Assembly (NCBI GenBank): GCA_964590075.1
Contig: CAZPXS010000002.1
Span: 172,655 to 236,654 of the forward strand
Direction of reading: 5' to 3'
Source of the DNA: JAGDVO01 sp964590075 [NCBI: uncultured Aquificales bacterium]
Lineage (GTDB): Bacteria > Thermosulfidibacterota > Thermosulfidibacteria > Thermosulfidibacterales
DNA length: 64,000 bases
The position numbers and the translations under genes were made by a program. This document shows, piece by piece, positions 12,803-23,992 of this stretch; position 1 is the stretch's first letter; the number at the start of each line of letters is the position of its first letter. The notes under the pieces were generated by a model, which had not been told where the DNA came from, made no database searches, and saw nothing but the letters and a program-made list of their open reading frames with translations.

Positions 12803-13145
12803 GGTTGCTGATAATTCAGGTGCTAAAAAGGCGATGTGTATAAGAGTGCTTGGAGGATCCAATAAAAGATATGCTAGGCTTGGAGATGTTATTGTTGTTG
12901 CCATAAAAGAAGCTTTGCCGGATGGTCGTGTAAAGAAGGGAGAGGTTCATAGGGCGGTTGTTGTAAGGACGGTAAAGGAGCAGAGGAGACCTGATGGTAG
13001 CTATGTGAAGTTCGACAGGAATTCTGTAGTTCTTATAAAGCCAAACGGTGATCCCATCGGAACCAGAATATTCGGTCCTATAGCGAGAGAGGTAAGAAGG
13101 GCCGGTTTTACTCGAATCGTTTCCTTAGCACCTGAGGTTGTGTGA
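12777..13145 (+). CDS. rplN: 50S ribosomal protein L14
   Basis: Intersubunit bridge protein and RsfS binding site. The ATG at 12777 gives 122 residues, the almost invariant family length; a GTG nine bases earlier is the alternative. Conserved motifs: [34 protein letters not shown] and [17 protein letters not shown]. The ribosome binding site GGGGAGTG lies in the end of rpsQ. Confidence 0.96.
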   Translation: MIQPTTIVEVADNSGAKKAMCIRVLGGSNKRYARLGDVIVVAIKEALPDGRVKKGEVHRAVVVRTVKEQRRPDGSYVKFDRNSVVLIKPNGDPIGTRIFGPIAREVRRAGFTRIVSLAPEVV

Positions 13146-13154
13146 GGTGAGGGG

Positions 13155-13472
13155 ATGGCTGCTAAGATAAAGAGGGACGATTTTGTCTTGGTGATAAGTG
13201 GTAAGGATAGGGGTAAGAGGGGTAAGGTTATCAGGGTAATTCCCAAGGAGTCCAGAGTTGTGGTTGAGGGTGTGAATATAGTTAAGAAACATCAAAAACC
13301 AACACCTACGAGACCTGGTGGTATAGTAGAGATGCCCGCTCCCATTCATATATCCAACGTTATGCTTGTCTGCCCACGCTGTAACAGGCCTACGAGAGTT
13401 GGTTTTACCTTCCTCGAGGATGGGAGAAAGGTAAGGGTTTGTAAGAAATGCAAAGAAAACATAGATAAATAA
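13155..13472 (+). CDS. rplX: 50S ribosomal protein L24
   Basis: Assembly-initiation protein with an N-terminal KOW motif ([20 protein letters not shown]). It has 105 residues. A C-terminal CPRC and CKKC pair is retained, indicating the zinc-binding form of L24 found in many bacteria. Confidence 0.96.
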   Translation: MAAKIKRDDFVLVISGKDRGKRGKVIRVIPKESRVVVEGVNIVKKHQKPTPTRPGGIVEMPAPIHISNVMLVCPRCNRPTRVGFTFLEDGRKVRVCKKCKENIDK

Positions 13473-13488
13473 GGAAGGAGAGGCGGGT

Positions 13489-14037
13489 ATGGTACCTCGT
13501 CTAAAGGAAAAGTATCTTAAGGAAGTTGTTCCTCAGTTGATGCGTGAGTTTGGTTATAAGAATATCATGGAAGTTCCAAGGATCGAGAAGATAGTTTTAA
13601 ATATGGGTTTGGGCGAAGCTACGCAGAATCCCAAAGTTATAGACCATGCTATGGAACAACTGGCAGCTATTAGTGGACAGAGACCTTCGATAAGGAGAGC
13701 TAAGAAATCCATAGCCCAGTTCAAGTTAAGGAAAGGGATGCCGATAGGCGTTTCCGTTACCCTCAGGAAGAATAGGATGTGGGAGTTCCTCGATAGGTTG
13801 ATATCCATAGCTCTACCAAGGGTTAGGGATTTTAAGGGTATATCTACCAAGTCCTTCGATGGAAGGGGTAATTATACCTTGGGTTTGACGGAGCAGATTA
13901 TATTTCCTGAGATAAATTATGATACGGTCGATAAAGTTAGGGGATTGTCGGTTACCATAGTCACAACAGCGGAAACAGATGAGGAGGCTTTTGCTCTGTT
14001 ATCCAAGTTAGGTATGCCATTTAGAAGGAGGGGTTAG
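13489..14037 (+). CDS. rplE: 50S ribosomal protein L5
   Basis: Central-protuberance protein that binds 5S rRNA. It has 182 residues with [31 protein letters not shown] and the [15 protein letters not shown] block. A GGAAGGAGAGG site precedes the ATG. The gene order rplX-rplE-rpsN-rpsH is that of the spc operon. Confidence 0.96.
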   Translation: MVPRLKEKYLKEVVPQLMREFGYKNIMEVPRIEKIVLNMGLGEATQNPKVIDHAMEQLAAISGQRPSIRRAKKSIAQFKLRKGMPIGVSVTLRKNRMWEFLDRLISIALPRVRDFKGISTKSFDGRGNYTLGLTEQIIFPEINYDTVDKVRGLSVTIVTTAETDEEAFALLSKLGMPFRRRG

Positions 14038-14039
14038 TC

Positions 14040-14225
14040 GTGGCAAGAAAATGTAAAATGGAGAAGATGAAGAAACCACCTAAGTTTAAAGTAAGGTGGA
14101 GGAATCGCTGTCCTCTGTGTGGGAGAGCAAGGGGTTACTTGAGAAAGTTCAACATGTGTAGAATATGTTTTAGGAAACTTGCCCTTTCCGGTCAGATTCC
14201 TGGTGTTAGAAAGGCAAGTTGGTGA
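14040..14225 (+). CDS. rpsN: 30S ribosomal protein S14, zinc-binding type
   Basis: 61-residue zinc-type S14 (the short form, often called type Z), with C24-x2-C27 and C40-x2-C43. The start is GTG two bases after rplE, with GGAGGGG in the end of rplE as the binding site. Retaining the zinc form is common in thermophiles; a second, zinc-free copy would have to lie elsewhere. Confidence 0.96.
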   Translation: MARKCKMEKMKKPPKFKVRWRNRCPLCGRARGYLRKFNMCRICFRKLALSGQIPGVRKASW

Positions 14226-14236
14226 GAGGTGTTGTC

Positions 14237-14632
14237 ATGGGGATGACGGATCCTATTGCCGATGCTCTCACAAGGATAAGGAATGCTCTTATGGCTGGAA
14301 AGGCTGAGGTATCTTTCCCAGCCAATCGTCTTCTTAAGGAGATCGTAAGGATACTAAAGGAAGAAGGGTATATAGAGGATTATACCATCGATTCAAGTGG
14401 TGTTCAGGATGTTATTACCGTAAAGCTTAAGTACTATAAGGGTGAAAGTGTTATAAGGAGTATAAGAAGGATAAGTAAACCGGGCCGTAGGATATACGTG
14501 GGTAAGAGGAATCTTCCTAAGGTGATAGGTGGTTTAGGTATAGCAATAATAAGTACCTCTCAGGGTGTTATGACCGATAGGGAAGCACGGGCAAGGGGAA
14601 TAGGTGGAGAATATATCTGTGAAGTGTGGTAA
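14237..14632 (+). CDS. rpsH: 30S ribosomal protein S8
   Basis: Core 16S rRNA-binding protein and, in enterobacteria, the spc operon autoregulator. I chose ATG at 14237 (MGMTDPIADALTRIRNA, 131 residues) because GAGAGGTG at 14224-14231 is well spaced; the ATG at 14243 is possible. Motifs include VSFPANRLLKEIVRILKEEG and ISTSQGVMTDREARARGIGG. Confidence 0.95.
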   Translation: MGMTDPIADALTRIRNALMAGKAEVSFPANRLLKEIVRILKEEGYIEDYTIDSSGVQDVITVKLKYYKGESVIRSIRRISKPGRRIYVGKRNLPKVIGGLGIAIISTSQGVMTDREARARGIGGEYICEVW

Positions 14633-14644
14633 GGGGAGGAAAAA

Positions 14645-15196
14645 ATGTCTCGAATAGGAAGGTTGCCTATACAAATTCCAAATGGTGTTGAAGTTACCGT
14701 TGATGGTAACAGAGTAACGGTAAAGGGACCACTTGGTACCCTCTCTAGGGAGTTTCACCCTAGAATGAGGATAATTAAAGAGGATAACGTGATAAGGGTT
14801 GAAAGAATATCGGATGGTAAGTTGGATAAGTCTCTACATGGTCTTACAAGAACTCTTATAAACAACATGATAATTGGAGTTACCCAGGGTTATTCTAAGG
14901 TTCTTGATATAGTAGGAGTTGGATACAGAGCTGAGGTTAAGGGTGATAAACTCATCCTAAACGTTGGTTTTAGCCATCCGGTTGAGTATAAGATTCCCGA
15001 AGGTATAAAGATCGAGTGTCCCATAGCTACAAGGGTGGTTGTGACAGGGATAGATAAGGAGAAGGTGGGTCAGGTTGCAGCTGAGATTAGAGCTATAAAA
15101 CCACCCGAACCTTACAAGGGTAAAGGTATAAGGTACGCGGATGAAGAGGTTAGAAGAAAGGCTGGAAAAGCTGGAAAAGCTGGTAAGAAGAAGTAG
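14645..15196 (+). CDS. rplF: 50S ribosomal protein L6
   Basis: Binds the GTPase centre region near the sarcin-ricin loop. It has 183 residues with two duplicated domains; [19 protein letters not shown] opens the first and [19 protein letters not shown] closes the second. The C-terminus is a short lysine-alanine-glycine repeat coded by tandem GCTGGAAAA units, a minor oddity. Confidence 0.96.
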   Translation: MSRIGRLPIQIPNGVEVTVDGNRVTVKGPLGTLSREFHPRMRIIKEDNVIRVERISDGKLDKSLHGLTRTLINNMIIGVTQGYSKVLDIVGVGYRAEVKGDKLILNVGFSHPVEYKIPEGIKIECPIATRVVVTGIDKEKVGQVAAEIRAIKPPEPYKGKGIRYADEEVRRKAGKAGKAGKKK

Positions 15197-15207
15197 GGGG
15201 TATTGCC

Positions 15208-15570
15208 GTGGCAAAGATAGGTAAAGTTGAGAGGAGAAAGAGGAGACATCTTAGGATAAGGAAGAAGATATTTGGTACTCCGGAAAGGCCGAGGCTGGTT
15301 GTATATAGGAGCCTCAAACACATATACGCACAGATAATAGATGATACCATAGGTCATACGCTCGTTTCAGCTAGTAGCCTTGATAAGGAGTTCCCCAAGG
15401 ATAAAAGGGGTAGTAACAAGGAAGGTGCAAGGATCGTTGGAGAAATGATAGCTAAGAGGGCCCTGGAGAAGGGTATTAAAAGAGTCGTTTTTGATAGAGG
15501 TGGTTATAAGTATCATGGTAGGGTTAAAGAACTCGCGGAAGCAGCAAGAGAAGCCGGTTTAGAGTTTTAG
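15208..15570 (+). CDS. rplR: 50S ribosomal protein L18
   Basis: 5S rRNA-binding protein. It has 120 residues with an arginine-rich N-terminus ([20 protein letters not shown]), [18 protein letters not shown], and the C-terminal [28 protein letters not shown] split in standard form. The GTG start at 15208 follows AGGGGG. Confidence 0.96.
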   Translation: MAKIGKVERRKRRHLRIRKKIFGTPERPRLVVYRSLKHIYAQIIDDTIGHTLVSASSLDKEFPKDKRGSNKEGARIVGEMIAKRALEKGIKRVVFDRGGYKYHGRVKELAEAAREAGLEF

Positions 15571-15582
15571 AGGGGGGAAGGG

Positions 15583-16107
15583 ATGAACATTAAGCTGAGA
15601 AAACTGGAGAGGGTTTCGCCAAAGGGATTGGAGCTGATAGACAGGGTCGTCTTTATAAATAGGGTTACAAAGGTGGTAAAGGGTGGTAGAGTTTTCAAGT
15701 TTTCCGCCCTCGTTGTGGTTGGTGATGGCAACGGAGTGGTAGGTTACGGTATGGGTAAGGCCAAGGAAGTTCCGGATGCTATAAGAAAAGCTATAGAGCA
15801 GGCTAAGAAAAATCTCGTTAGGATACCTATTTCTAAGAATACGATTCCCCATGAGGTTGAGGCTAAGTTCTGTACCAGTAGAGTCTTACTTAAACCAGCG
15901 GCTCCAGGTACTGGAGTTATAGCTAGTGGTCCTATTCGTGCCATAATGGACTGTGCGGGTATAAAGGATGTTCTCTCTAAAAACCTGGGATCCAGTAACC
16001 CTATTAATGTGGTTAAGGCTACCTTTAAGGCTTTAAGTATGCTCAGGACTATAGATGAGATAGCGGAAAGTAGAGGTAAACAGATCAAGGATCTTATCGG
16101 TAAGTAG
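15583..16107 (+). CDS. rpsE: 30S ribosomal protein S5
   Basis: Accuracy-related protein at the mRNA entry side. It has 174 residues with the double-stranded RNA-binding-like fold: [35 protein letters not shown] and [31 protein letters not shown] site precedes the ATG. Confidence 0.96.
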   Translation: MNIKLRKLERVSPKGLELIDRVVFINRVTKVVKGGRVFKFSALVVVGDGNGVVGYGMGKAKEVPDAIRKAIEQAKKNLVRIPISKNTIPHEVEAKFCTSRVLLKPAAPGTGVIASGPIRAIMDCAGIKDVLSKNLGSSNPINVVKATFKALSMLRTIDEIAESRGKQIKDLIGK

Positions 16108-16118
16108 GAGGTTGTTCT

Positions 16119-16316
16119 ATGAAGAAGGTGGAGATCATCTTAAAAAGGGGATTGGCCGGTTGGTCGGAGAGGGATAAAGCTACGGTGAGAAGTTTGGGTT
16201 TAAGGAAACCGGGTGATAGAGTTGTAAGGAATCTTGATAATGTTACGTTGGGTATGATAAGAAGGGTGGCTCATCTTGTTGAGGTTAGAGAGATAGAGGA
16301 GGTAAGTGAACAATGA
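16119..16316 (+). CDS. rpmD: 50S ribosomal protein L30
   Basis: Small 23S-binding protein. It has 65 residues with the pattern [20 protein letters not shown], then [12 protein letters not shown], matching the family. The stop overlaps the rplO start by four bases. Confidence 0.93.
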   Translation: MKKVEIILKRGLAGWSERDKATVRSLGLRKPGDRVVRNLDNVTLGMIRRVAHLVEVREIEEVSEQ

Positions 16317-16762
16317 GGTTGAACGATCTTTCACCCAATCCTGGGGCAAAGAAGAGAAGAAAGAGAGTTGGTAGGGGTCCCGGTTCCGGTCACGGTAAGA
16401 CCTCCTGTAGAGGGCATAAGGGTCAGAATGCAAGGACAGGTGGTGGTGTTCCCGCATGGTTTGAAGGTGGTCAGACTCCTTTACACAGAAGGGTTCCAAA
16501 GAGAGGTTTTAAAAATCCGAATGCAAAGGTATACACAGAGGTTAACGTTGGTGTATTAGAGATGTATTTTGAAAGTGGTGAAAAAGTTACCCCAGAGATA
16601 CTCAAGGAGAGGGGTGTGATAAGTAAAATAGAGAAGGATGGTGTTAAGATACTCGGTGATGGAGAGTTGACGAAATCGCTAGAGGTTTATGCGAATGCCT
16701 TTAGTAAGAGTGCAAGAGAGAAGATAGAGAAGGCTGGAGGTAGAGCGGAGGTTATAGGTTGA
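16313..16762 (+). CDS. rplO: 50S ribosomal protein L15
   Basis: Late-assembly 23S-binding protein. It has 149 residues with a glycine-arginine-rich N-terminus ([20 protein letters not shown]), [17 protein letters not shown], and a C-terminal [18 protein letters not shown]. The ATGA overlap with rpmD and TTGA overlap with secY imply coupled translation. Confidence 0.96.
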   Translation: MRLNDLSPNPGAKKRRKRVGRGPGSGHGKTSCRGHKGQNARTGGGVPAWFEGGQTPLHRRVPKRGFKNPNAKVYTEVNVGVLEMYFESGEKVTPEILKERGVISKIEKDGVKILGDGELTKSLEVYANAFSKSAREKIEKAGGRAEVIG

Positions 16763-18051
16763 ATCCAGCTGAGAATATTCTAAAAATACCTGAGTTAAGG
16801 AATCGTATACTTTTTACTTTTTTTATGCTAGCTGTTTTCAGATTGGGGGCTCATATACCCGTTCCTGGTATCAATGCGGTTGCGCTTGAGGAGTTCTTTG
16901 AGAAGGCAAGTGGAACTATCTTTGGTTTTTTTGATCTCTTCTCCGGTGGTGCCTTTAGTAGGCTAACCATTTTTGCTCTTGGTGTTATGCCCTATATATC
17001 AGCTAGTATCATTATGGATCTTCTTTCCGTTGTGATTCCCAAGCTTGCCCAGTTAAAGAAAGAGGGGGAAAGGGGAAGAGCTGAGATAATAAGTTACGCA
17101 AGATACGGAACCGTACTTATATCGGCCATACAGGCCCTTGGTCTTGCGATCGGTATGGAGTCTCTTAGAAGTCCTTCGGGTATGAGTATAGTTATCTATC
17201 CGGGTCCTCTTTTCGTATTTACCACCGTTATAACCATGGTGGCCGGTACTATGTTGCTGATGTGGATAGGTGAACAGATAAACGAGAGGGGGATCGGTAA
17301 TGGTATAAGTCTCATAATATTCGCAGGTATAGTCGCTCGTATACCCAGTGGTTTTACAACTATGATTAACCTATTGAGAACAGGTGAGTTGGATTTCTTA
17401 AAGGCTCTTTTCATAGTTTTGATAATGGTATTGGTCATAGCCTTCATAGTGTACATGGAGTTAGCTCATAGAAGGATAACCATAAATTATCCAAAGAGGA
17501 TGGTGAGAGGAAAACTCTACGGTGGTACGAGTAGTTACCTACCTATAAAGCTCAATATCTCTGGAGTTATTCCTCCGATTTTTGCTTCATCTCTGCTGGC
17601 TTTTCCGGTTACAGTTGCAAGGTTTGTACAAACTCCTTTATCTAAGACCATATTACAGTATTTTTCCTTTGAGAGTCCTATATATTTACTTTTTTATGCT
17701 ATACTGATCATCTTTTTTGCCTTCTTCTACACCTCCATAATTTTCAATCCCCAGGATGTTGCTGAAAACCTGAGGAAGTACGGTGGTTTTATTCCTGGTA
17801 TAAGGCCTGGACAGAAGACAGCTGAATACATAGACAGAATCGTTTCAAGATTGACTCTGATAGGCTCACTCTATCTCGCTCTTATATGCGTTTTACCTTC
17901 GATTTTTATACACTATCTACATGTTCCTTTCTACTTTGGTGGTACTTCTCTTTTGATAGTTGTTGGAGTTGCCATGGATATGATGAGGCAACTCGAATCT
18001 TTCGTTATAATGAGTCAGTACGAATCTATACTTAAGAGAGCAAAGTTTTAG
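16759..18051 (+). CDS. secY: Preprotein translocase subunit SecY
   Basis: Channel-forming subunit of the Sec translocase in the inner membrane. It has 430 residues with ten predicted hydrophobic segments. Family signatures are [28 protein letters not shown], the cytoplasmic SecA/ribosome loop with [14 protein letters not shown], and the C-terminal loop [14 protein letters not shown] followed by TAEYIDRI. The TTG start overlaps the rplO stop. The usual neighbours adk, map and infA follow. Confidence 0.97.
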   Translation: MNPAENILKIPELRNRILFTFFMLAVFRLGAHIPVPGINAVALEEFFEKASGTIFGFFDLFSGGAFSRLTIFALGVMPYISASIIMDLLSVVIPKLAQLKKEGERGRAEIISYARYGTVLISAIQALGLAIGMESLRSPSGMSIVIYPGPLFVFTTVITMVAGTMLLMWIGEQINERGIGNGISLIIFAGIVARIPSGFTTMINLLRTGELDFLKALFIVLIMVLVIAFIVYMELAHRRITINYPKRMVRGKLYGGTSSYLPIKLNISGVIPPIFASSLLAFPVTVARFVQTPLSKTILQYFSFESPIYLLFYAILIIFFAFFYTSIIFNPQDVAENLRKYGGFIPGIRPGQKTAEYIDRIVSRLTLIGSLYLALICVLPSIFIHYLHVPFYFGGTSLLIVVGVAMDMMRQLESFVIMSQYESILKRAKF

Positions 18052-18060
18052 GAGGGGGCC

Positions 18061-18708
18061 ATGCGGATAATAATGCTTGGAGCACCGGGGGCTGGTAAGG
18101 GTACACAGGCGTCGAGAATATCCGAGAGATACGGAATCCCTCAGATCTCTACAGGTGATATTTTAAGGAGTGCTGTTAGAGAGGGGACGGAACTTGGTAA
18201 AAAGGCCAAGGAATACATGGATAGAGGTGAATTGGTTCCCGATGAGATCGTTATAGGTATAGTTAGGGAGAGGATAGTACAGGATGATCGTAAGAAAGGT
18301 TTTATACTGGATGGTTTTCCAAGAACTGTAGTTCAGGCTGAAGCTCTCGATAGGATGTTGGAAGAACTTGGCTTATCGATAGATTACGTTATAAATATCG
18401 ATGTACCCGAAGAGGAGATAGTTAAGAGACTGACTGGTAGAAGGACCTGTAGGAACTGTCAGGCTATGTATCATGTTATCTTTAATCCACCTAAGAAGGA
18501 TAATGTATGCGATAAATGTGGCGGTGAACTTTACCAGAGGGACGACGATAAAGAAGAGACTATAAGGGCAAGGTTAGAGGTCTATAAGAGACAGACCGCC
18601 CCTCTTATTGATTATTACTCGAGGAAGGGTAAACTCGTTAACATAGATGGGACCAAGGGTATCGACGAGATATTCGAAGAGATTGTGAAGGTATTAGAGA
18701 AAAAGTGA
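18061..18708 (+). CDS. adk: Adenylate kinase
   Basis: Interconverts ATP + AMP and 2 ADP. It has 215 residues; the P-loop GAPGAGKGT is at residues 7-15, the AMP site has STGDILR, and DGFPRT is conserved. The LID domain carries four cysteines (C130, C133, C150, C153), so it is the structural zinc type often seen in Gram-positives and thermophiles. It overlaps map by four bases. Confidence 0.96.
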   Translation: MRIIMLGAPGAGKGTQASRISERYGIPQISTGDILRSAVREGTELGKKAKEYMDRGELVPDEIVIGIVRERIVQDDRKKGFILDGFPRTVVQAEALDRMLEELGLSIDYVINIDVPEEEIVKRLTGRRTCRNCQAMYHVIFNPPKKDNVCDKCGGELYQRDDDKEETIRARLEVYKRQTAPLIDYYSRKGKLVNIDGTKGIDEIFEEIVKVLEKK

Positions 18709-19481
18709 TTATAATAAAGACGGAAAAAGAGATTGACTTGATTAAGGAAGGTGGGTATATTTTGGCTTTTGTTTTGAGGAGTTTGAAGGATTTTATAAGG
18801 CCGGGGATAACGACTTGGGCTATAAATAAGAAAGTTGAAGAGATGATTAGGGAAAAGGGTGCGAAACCAGCCTTTAAAGGGTATAGACCGAGGTTTGCGA
18901 GTAGTCCTTACAGGTTTGCGAGTTGTGTATCCATTAACGATGAGGTTGTGCACGGCTTACCATCTAAGAGAAGGGTGTTAAAAGAAGGGGATATAGTAAG
19001 TGTGGATGTCGGGGTTTTGTATAAAGGTTACTACAGTGATGCAGCCTGCACCTATCCTGTTGGAGAGGTCGATGAAAAGGTGAAATTACTACTTGAAGTT
19101 ACAAAACGGGCGTTATATAAAGGTATTGAAAAGGCAGTCTGTGGTAATAGGATAGGCGATATATCCTATAGTATAGGTAGTTATGTTAAGAGTTATGGGT
19201 TTAGTCCGGTGAAGGATTACTGTGGTCACGGGGTTGGTAGGTTTTTGCACGAGGATCCTTCTATCCCTAATGATGGGGAGCCGGGTAGGGGTGAGATTAT
19301 TGAGGAAGGTATGGTTTTAGCGATTGAACCGATGGTCTCCATGGGTAGTGGTGAGGTGAGGATAAAGAGTGATGGGTGGACTGCTGTTACTGTTGATGGG
19401 AGCTACTCCGCTCACTTTGAGCATACCGTTGCAGTTACCAGCAATGGTCCAGTGATACTTACTCCCTGGGATGATGAGTGA
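18705..19481 (+). CDS. map: Methionine aminopeptidase, type I
   Basis: Removes the initiator methionine from nascent proteins. It has 258 residues in the pita-bread fold with the five metal ligands in order: aspartates in SVDVGV and YSDAAC, histidine in [14 protein letters not shown], glutamates in IEPMV and FEHTVAV. A substrate-binding histidine is in VVHGLP. The start is GTG within the adk stop (GTGA). Confidence 0.95.
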   Translation: MIIIKTEKEIDLIKEGGYILAFVLRSLKDFIRPGITTWAINKKVEEMIREKGAKPAFKGYRPRFASSPYRFASCVSINDEVVHGLPSKRRVLKEGDIVSVDVGVLYKGYYSDAACTYPVGEVDEKVKLLLEVTKRALYKGIEKAVCGNRIGDISYSIGSYVKSYGFSPVKDYCGHGVGRFLHEDPSIPNDGEPGRGEIIEEGMVLAIEPMVSMGSGEVRIKSDGWTAVTVDGSYSAHFEHTVAVTSNGPVILTPWDDE

Positions 19482-19699
19482 TGGCTAAAAAACCTCAGAC
19501 TATAGAAATGGTAGGTACTATAATAGAGGCCTTACCCAATGCTATGTTTAGGGTTGAGTTGGAAAATGGTATGAAGATACTTGCCCATGTCTCCGGCAAG
19601 ATAAGGATGAACTTTATAAGGATACTTCCTGGCGATAAGGTTAAAGTTGAGATTTCACCCTATGATCCCACGAGGGGTAGGATAATTTATAGATTGTAG
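19481..19699 (+). CDS. infA: Translation initiation factor IF-1
   Basis: OB-fold factor that occupies the A site during initiation. The ATG at 19481 touches the map stop and gives 72 residues ([20 protein letters not shown]), matching family length; a GTG three bases earlier is the alternative. [20 protein letters not shown] and the [11 protein letters not shown] ending are typical. Confidence 0.96.
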   Translation: MAKKPQTIEMVGTIIEALPNAMFRVELENGMKILAHVSGKIRMNFIRILPGDKVKVEISPYDPTRGRIIYRL

Positions 19700-19715
19700 T
19701 TAAGGAGGTATATTG

Positions 19716-19829
19716 ATGAAGGTAAGAGCATCGGTTAAGAAGAGGTGTGCTCATTGTAAGATCATAAGGAGGAAGGGTGTGGTAAGGGTTATTTGTAAGG
19801 ATCCAAAACACAAACAGAGACAGGGTTGA
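19716..19829 (+). CDS. rpmJ: 50S ribosomal protein L36
   Basis: 37-residue zinc-binding ribosomal protein, easily missed because of its size. The reading frame starts at ATG 19716 after TAAGGAGGT and shows the ligands C11, C14, C27 and H32 ([15 protein letters not shown], then [12 protein letters not shown]). It sits between infA and rpsM as in most bacteria. Confidence 0.95.
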   Translation: MKVRASVKKRCAHCKIIRRKGVVRVICKDPKHKQRQG

Positions 19830-19844
19830 TAGGAGGTTGCTGTA

Positions 19845-20231
19845 ATGGCCCGTATTGCCGGAGTTGATTTACCAAAGGACAAGAGGGTAGAGATAGCTTT
19901 AACCTATATTTTTGGTATCGGGAGATCCTCGTCCAAAAAGATACTTGAGAAGGCTGGAGTTGACCCGAACAAGAGGGTAAAGGATCTAACTCCTGAGGAG
20001 ATAAGTAGGATAAGGGAAATAATAGATAAGGAGTATAAGGTTGAGGGTGAGCTGAGAAAAGAGATCGCTATGAATATCAAGCGTCTAATCGATATCGGTT
20101 GTTATAGAGGTTTAAGGCATCTTGCGGGTCTACCTGTTAGAGGTCAGAGAACACGTACCAACGCGAGAACTAGGAAGGGTCCGAGGAAGACCGTACCTGG
20201 TAGAGGAAAGAAAAGAGGAGCTAAAAAGTAA
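19845..20231 (+). CDS. rpsM: 30S ribosomal protein S13
   Basis: Head protein bridging to the large subunit and contacting P-site tRNA. It has 128 residues with [20 protein letters not shown], the helix-two-turn-helix, and the tRNA-contacting tail [17 protein letters not shown]. An ATAGGAGG site precedes the ATG. First gene of the alpha operon. Confidence 0.96.
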   Translation: MARIAGVDLPKDKRVEIALTYIFGIGRSSSKKILEKAGVDPNKRVKDLTPEEISRIREIIDKEYKVEGELRKEIAMNIKRLIDIGCYRGLRHLAGLPVRGQRTRTNARTRKGPRKTVPGRGKKRGAKK

Positions 20232-20249
20232 TTTAGGGGGAGTTAGGAT

Positions 20250-20645
20250 ATGGCGAGGAGAAGAAGGACTCAGGGTAAGAAAAAGGAGAAAAAGATCGTA
20301 CCAAACGGGATTGCCCATATACAGGCTACCTTTAATAACACTATCGTTACTATTACAGATCCTAACGGCAATACTCTCTGTTGGGATAGTGCAGGTACAG
20401 TTGGTTTTAAGGGAACGAGAAAAAGTACTCCATATGCCGCTCAGTTAGCGGCACAGTCTGCGGCTAAAAAGGCGATTGAACAGTATGGAATGAGGAATGT
20501 GGAGGTCTATGTTAAGGGTCCTGGTCCTGGTAGGGAGGCGGCTATAAGGTCTCTCGCCACTGCCGGTCTGAACATAACTCTGATTAAAGATGTAACTCCT
20601 ATTCCTCATGATGGTTGTAGACCACCAAGAAGAAGAAGGGTCTAA
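20250..20645 (+). CDS. rpsK: 30S ribosomal protein S11
   Basis: Platform protein near the mRNA exit. It has 131 residues with [40 protein letters not shown], and the ending [15 protein letters not shown]. It follows rpsM by 18 bases with an AGGGGGAG site. Confidence 0.96.
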   Translation: MARRRRTQGKKKEKKIVPNGIAHIQATFNNTIVTITDPNGNTLCWDSAGTVGFKGTRKSTPYAAQLAAQSAAKKAIEQYGMRNVEVYVKGPGPGREAAIRSLATAGLNITLIKDVTPIPHDGCRPPRRRRV

Positions 20646-20657
20646 GGAGGTGAGAAG

Positions 20658-21281
20658 TTGAGGTACACGGGTCCGGTTTGCAGGTTATGTAGAAGAGAGG
20701 GTGTAAAGTTATTTTTAAAGGGTGAGAGATGTTTTTCCGATAAATGTGCCCTGGAAAGGAGGAATTATCCTCCCGGTCAGCATGGTAGGAGAAGAACAAA
20801 ACTTTCTGAGTACGGTATCCGTCTAAGGGAAAAGCAGAAGTGTAAGAGAATATACGGAATCAGCGAGAGACAGTTTGTTAAGTACTTTGAAATGGCAACG
20901 AAAATGAAAGGTCTTACCGGTGATAATCTTATAAAGATACTGGAGAGGAGACTGGATAACGTTGTATATAGGATGGGTTTTGCTGTTTCCAGGCGTGACG
21001 CGAGACAGCTGGTCACTCATGGTCACGTTATGGTAAACGGTAGAGTGGTTGATATCCCGAGTTATCTCTTGAAACCTGGGGATGTGGTGGAGATAAAGGA
21101 GGCGAGTAAAAATCTGGATAGGGTGAATTACGCTATTTCATTGGCTCAGGGTAGAGAGATCCCCACTTGGCTGGAAGTCGACTTTGAGAATAAAAGAGGT
21201 GTATTCAAATACATTCCGGAAAGGTCCGAGATCCAGATACCCGTTAACGAGACCTTGATAGTTGAGCTTTACTCTAAGTAA
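20658..21281 (+). CDS. rpsD: 30S ribosomal protein S4, zinc-finger form
   Basis: Primary 16S binder that nucleates the body of the small subunit. It has 207 residues; the N-terminal cysteines C8, C11, C25 and C30 form the zinc site. The S4 RNA-binding domain is visible as [20 protein letters not shown] followed by [11 protein letters not shown]. The start is TTG at 20658 after TAAGGAGGTG. Confidence 0.96.
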   Translation: MRYTGPVCRLCRREGVKLFLKGERCFSDKCALERRNYPPGQHGRRRTKLSEYGIRLREKQKCKRIYGISERQFVKYFEMATKMKGLTGDNLIKILERRLDNVVYRMGFAVSRRDARQLVTHGHVMVNGRVVDIPSYLLKPGDVVEIKEASKNLDRVNYAISLAQGREIPTWLEVDFENKRGVFKYIPERSEIQIPVNETLIVELYSK

Positions 21282-21310
21282 ACAATTTTATAGTTACCCG
21301 GAGGTTGTTT

Positions 21311-22324
21311 ATGTTTGATACCTGGAATTATGTGATAAGGCCGAATAAGTTGGTAGTTGATAGAGAAACACTCAGGAAGGATTACTGCAAGGTTATAATC
21401 GAACCTCTGGATAAAGGTTACGGGATTACGGTTGGAAATGCCTTAAGAAGGATCCTTTTGTCTTCTATTCCGGGACATGCTGTTACTGCCGTTAAGATAG
21501 ATGGAGTTTATCACGAGTTTACATCTATCCCAGGAGTTAGGGAGGATGTTACCGACATAATACTGAACATAAAGATGCTGAGGATAAAGGGATATACGGA
21601 TGAGCCTGTTATTGCCGTTATAGATGCGGTAGGTCCCAAGAAGGTATATGCTTCCGATATCCAGGCTCCCTCCCAGATAGAGATACTCAATCCCGATTTA
21701 TACATAGCGACTCTCGATAACTCTAACACTAGACTTCACATGGAGTTGACTATAGAGGAGGGTAAGGGTTATCTACCAAGTGAGGAGAGGAATCTAGAGG
21801 ATTATCCTATAGGTACTATCCTTGTGGATGCTGTTTTTAGCCCTATTACCAAGGTTAACTTCTCTGTGGAACAGGCGAGAGTCGGTAGGGCTACGGATTA
21901 CGACAGGTTAATACTCGAGGTATGGACGAATGGTGCTATAGATGCTCTGGAAGCCATAAAGATAGCCTGCCAGATAATGAAGGATCATATGGAACTAATA
22001 TCCTCGATATCTGTAGAGTTGGAAGAGACAAGGAAGGTTGAGGAAGAGAAGTTGGTCGGTTTACTACCTGAAATTGAGGAGAAGTTAAAGATAAAGCTAG
22101 AAGAGTTGCCTCTTTCCGTTAGAGCCTACAATAGCCTTAAGAAGAGAGGAATAAACACTGTTGGAGATCTTATAAAGTTAACGAGAAAAGAACTGTCCTC
22201 TATGAAGAATTTCGGGAAGAAGTCTTTGGAAGAGGTTGAAAAGGCACTTGGTAGTCTTGGTTTATCTTTGGGTATGAATTTAGAGGAGGTGTCCAAGAAT
22301 GAGGCACAGAAGGAAAACGATTAA
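21311..22324 (+). CDS. rpoA: DNA-directed RNA polymerase subunit alpha
   Basis: Scaffold for polymerase assembly and activator contact. The ATG at 21311, with CCGGAGG six bases upstream, gives 337 residues. The N-terminal dimerisation domain has [20 protein letters not shown]; the C-terminal domain has the helix-hairpin-helix [19 protein letters not shown] and [16 protein letters not shown], which bind UP elements. Its last 26 bases overlap rplQ, longer than the usual few-base overlap. Confidence 0.96.
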   Translation: MFDTWNYVIRPNKLVVDRETLRKDYCKVIIEPLDKGYGITVGNALRRILLSSIPGHAVTAVKIDGVYHEFTSIPGVREDVTDIILNIKMLRIKGYTDEPVIAVIDAVGPKKVYASDIQAPSQIEILNPDLYIATLDNSNTRLHMELTIEEGKGYLPSEERNLEDYPIGTILVDAVFSPITKVNFSVEQARVGRATDYDRLILEVWTNGAIDALEAIKIACQIMKDHMELISSISVELEETRKVEEEKLVGLLPEIEEKLKIKLEELPLSVRAYNSLKKRGINTVGDLIKLTRKELSSMKNFGKKSLEEVEKALGSLGLSLGMNLEEVSKNEAQKEND

Positions 22325-22673
22325 GCTTGGTAGAACGCAATCTCATCGAAACATGCTTATAAGGAATCTTGTTACAGCTCTTTTAAAGCATGAGAGGATA
22401 GAGACCACCGAGCAGAAAGCAAAAGCTATAAGGGGATGGGTGGATAAGATAATAAACTTTGCGAAAAAAGGTGATTTATCTTCAAAAAGAAGAGTCTTTC
22501 ATTTTCTAACTGAGAAAGAGGTTGCTTATAAGATAATTAAAGAGGCTCCTACAAGATATAAGGATAGAAACAGTGGTTATACGAGAATCATAAAACTCGG
22601 AACTAGACGTGGCGATAATGCTCAGATGGCTATAATAGAGCTCGTGGACGCCAAGGTACAAGAGGAAACTTGA
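22299..22673 (+). CDS. rplQ: 50S ribosomal protein L17
   Basis: Exit-tunnel rim protein. It has 124 residues with [40 protein letters not shown] and [20 protein letters not shown]. The strong site GAGGAGGTG at 22284-22292 lies inside rpoA, which supports the start within the rpoA coding region. Last gene of the ribosomal supercluster. Confidence 0.95.
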   Translation: MRHRRKTIKLGRTQSHRNMLIRNLVTALLKHERIETTEQKAKAIRGWVDKIINFAKKGDLSSKRRVFHFLTEKEVAYKIIKEAPTRYKDRNSGYTRIIKLGTRRGDNAQMAIIELVDAKVQEET

Positions 22674-23992
22674 AAGTAGTAGTAGTTGGAGCTGGTTTAG
22701 CTGGGGTAGAGGCGGTAAGAGTTTTAGATAGGGCAGGAGTAAAGGTTCTGCTATATGAGATGAGGCCTAGAAAGATGACTCCTGCCCATAAAACCCCATA
22801 TTTTGCGGAGCTTGTCTGTAGTAACTCTCTAAAATCCACCGAGATAACCGATGCTTCCGGTTTACTAAAGGAAGAGATGAAGCTCTTGGGATCCTTAGTC
22901 ATCAAGGTTGCCGAGATGTGTAGTGTTCCTGCGGGCAAGGCTCTGGCGGTTGATCGTAATAAGTTCGCCTCTACTATAACGGGAATAGTTGAATCTATGG
23001 AAAATGTTGAAGTGATAAGAGAAGAGGTTAAAAGGATACCGGATGATAGGCCCTGTATAATAGCCACTGGTCCTCTTACCTCTGATGAGCTTGCAAGATC
23101 CATAAGTGAATTCTTAGGAGAGGATAACCTTTATTTCTTTGATGCCATAAGTCCTATTATTGATGGGGAAACTATAGATTTCAGTAAGGGGTTTTGGGCG
23201 AACAGATACGATCCTGAGGGTAGGGATTATTTCAATATTCCTCTTACCGAAGATGAGTACGAGAGATTCTACAATGAGCTTATAAGAGCTGAGGTTGTGG
23301 ATTTTAAGGATTTTGAGAAAGATGCGAGATACTTTGAGGGTTGTATGCCTATAGAGGAATTGGCGAAAAGAGGGAAGATGACTTTACTCTTTGGTCCAAT
23401 GAAGCCTGTTGGTTTGATCGATCCAAGAACCGGTAAACAGCCCTACGCTGTTGTTCAGTTGAGGAAAGAGGATAGGGAAGGTAGGGTGTTTAATATAGTT
23501 GGTTTCCAAACCAAGATGAAGTGGCCGGAACAGGCCAGGATTTTTAGAATGCTCCCTGCTTTAGAGAAGGCGGAATTTTTGAGGTATGGTAGTGTTCATA
23601 GGAACACCTACATAAACAGTCCACGTGTTTTAAAACCTACCTGTGCCACTATTAAGGATGGTTCTCTATTCTTCGCTGGTCAGATAATAGGGGTTGAGGG
23701 TTACCTTGAATCCGCTGTAACCGGTATTATTGCAGGGATAAATGCAATGAGAGTTTTAAAGGGTTTGGAACCTATAGTTCCACCTGAGGAAACCATGACG
23801 GGATCTTTGCTTAGGTATGTTACAAGCGCGGATCCGAAGGATTTTCAGCCTATGAATGCTAATTTTGGTCTACTACCGCCTTTAGATGTAAAGGTTAGGG
23901 ATAGAAAGAAGAAGAGAGAGTTATTGGCAATGAGGGCGCTTGAGAGACTTGAGGAGTGGATAAAAGATAATGAACTGGAGTTTTTGAGATGA
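22670..23992 (+). CDS. trmFO: Methylenetetrahydrofolate-tRNA-(uracil-5-)-methyltransferase
   Basis: Folate- and FAD-dependent enzyme that makes m5U54 (ribothymidine) in the T loop of tRNA. It has 440 residues with an N-terminal FAD motif [17 protein letters not shown], the family block [10 protein letters not shown] containing the catalytic-region cysteine, [20 protein letters not shown] and [12 protein letters not shown]. The TTG start overlaps the rplQ stop (TTGA). Confidence 0.95.
   Translation: MKVVVVGAGLAGVEAVRVLDRAGVKVLLYEMRPRKMTPAHKTPYFAELVCSNSLKSTEITDASGLLKEEMKLLGSLVIKVAEMCSVPAGKALAVDRNKFASTITGIVESMENVEVIREEVKRIPDDRPCIIATGPLTSDELARSISEFLGEDNLYFFDAISPIIDGETIDFSKGFWANRYDPEGRDYFNIPLTEDEYERFYNELIRAEVVDFKDFEKDARYFEGCMPIEELAKRGKMTLLFGPMKPVGLIDPRTGKQPYAVVQLRKEDREGRVFNIVGFQTKMKWPEQARIFRMLPALEKAEFLRYGSVHRNTYINSPRVLKPTCATIKDGSLFFAGQIIGVEGYLESAVTGIIAGINAMRVLKGLEPIVPPEETMTGSLLRYVTSADPKDFQPMNANFGLLPPLDVKVRDRKKKRELLAMRALERLEEWIKDNELEFLR

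Noticed and set aside
15160-15190. Short tandem repeat at the 3' end of rplF
   Set aside because: Two to three GCTGGAAAA-like units coding a basic tail; common in ribosomal protein termini and not by itself informative.
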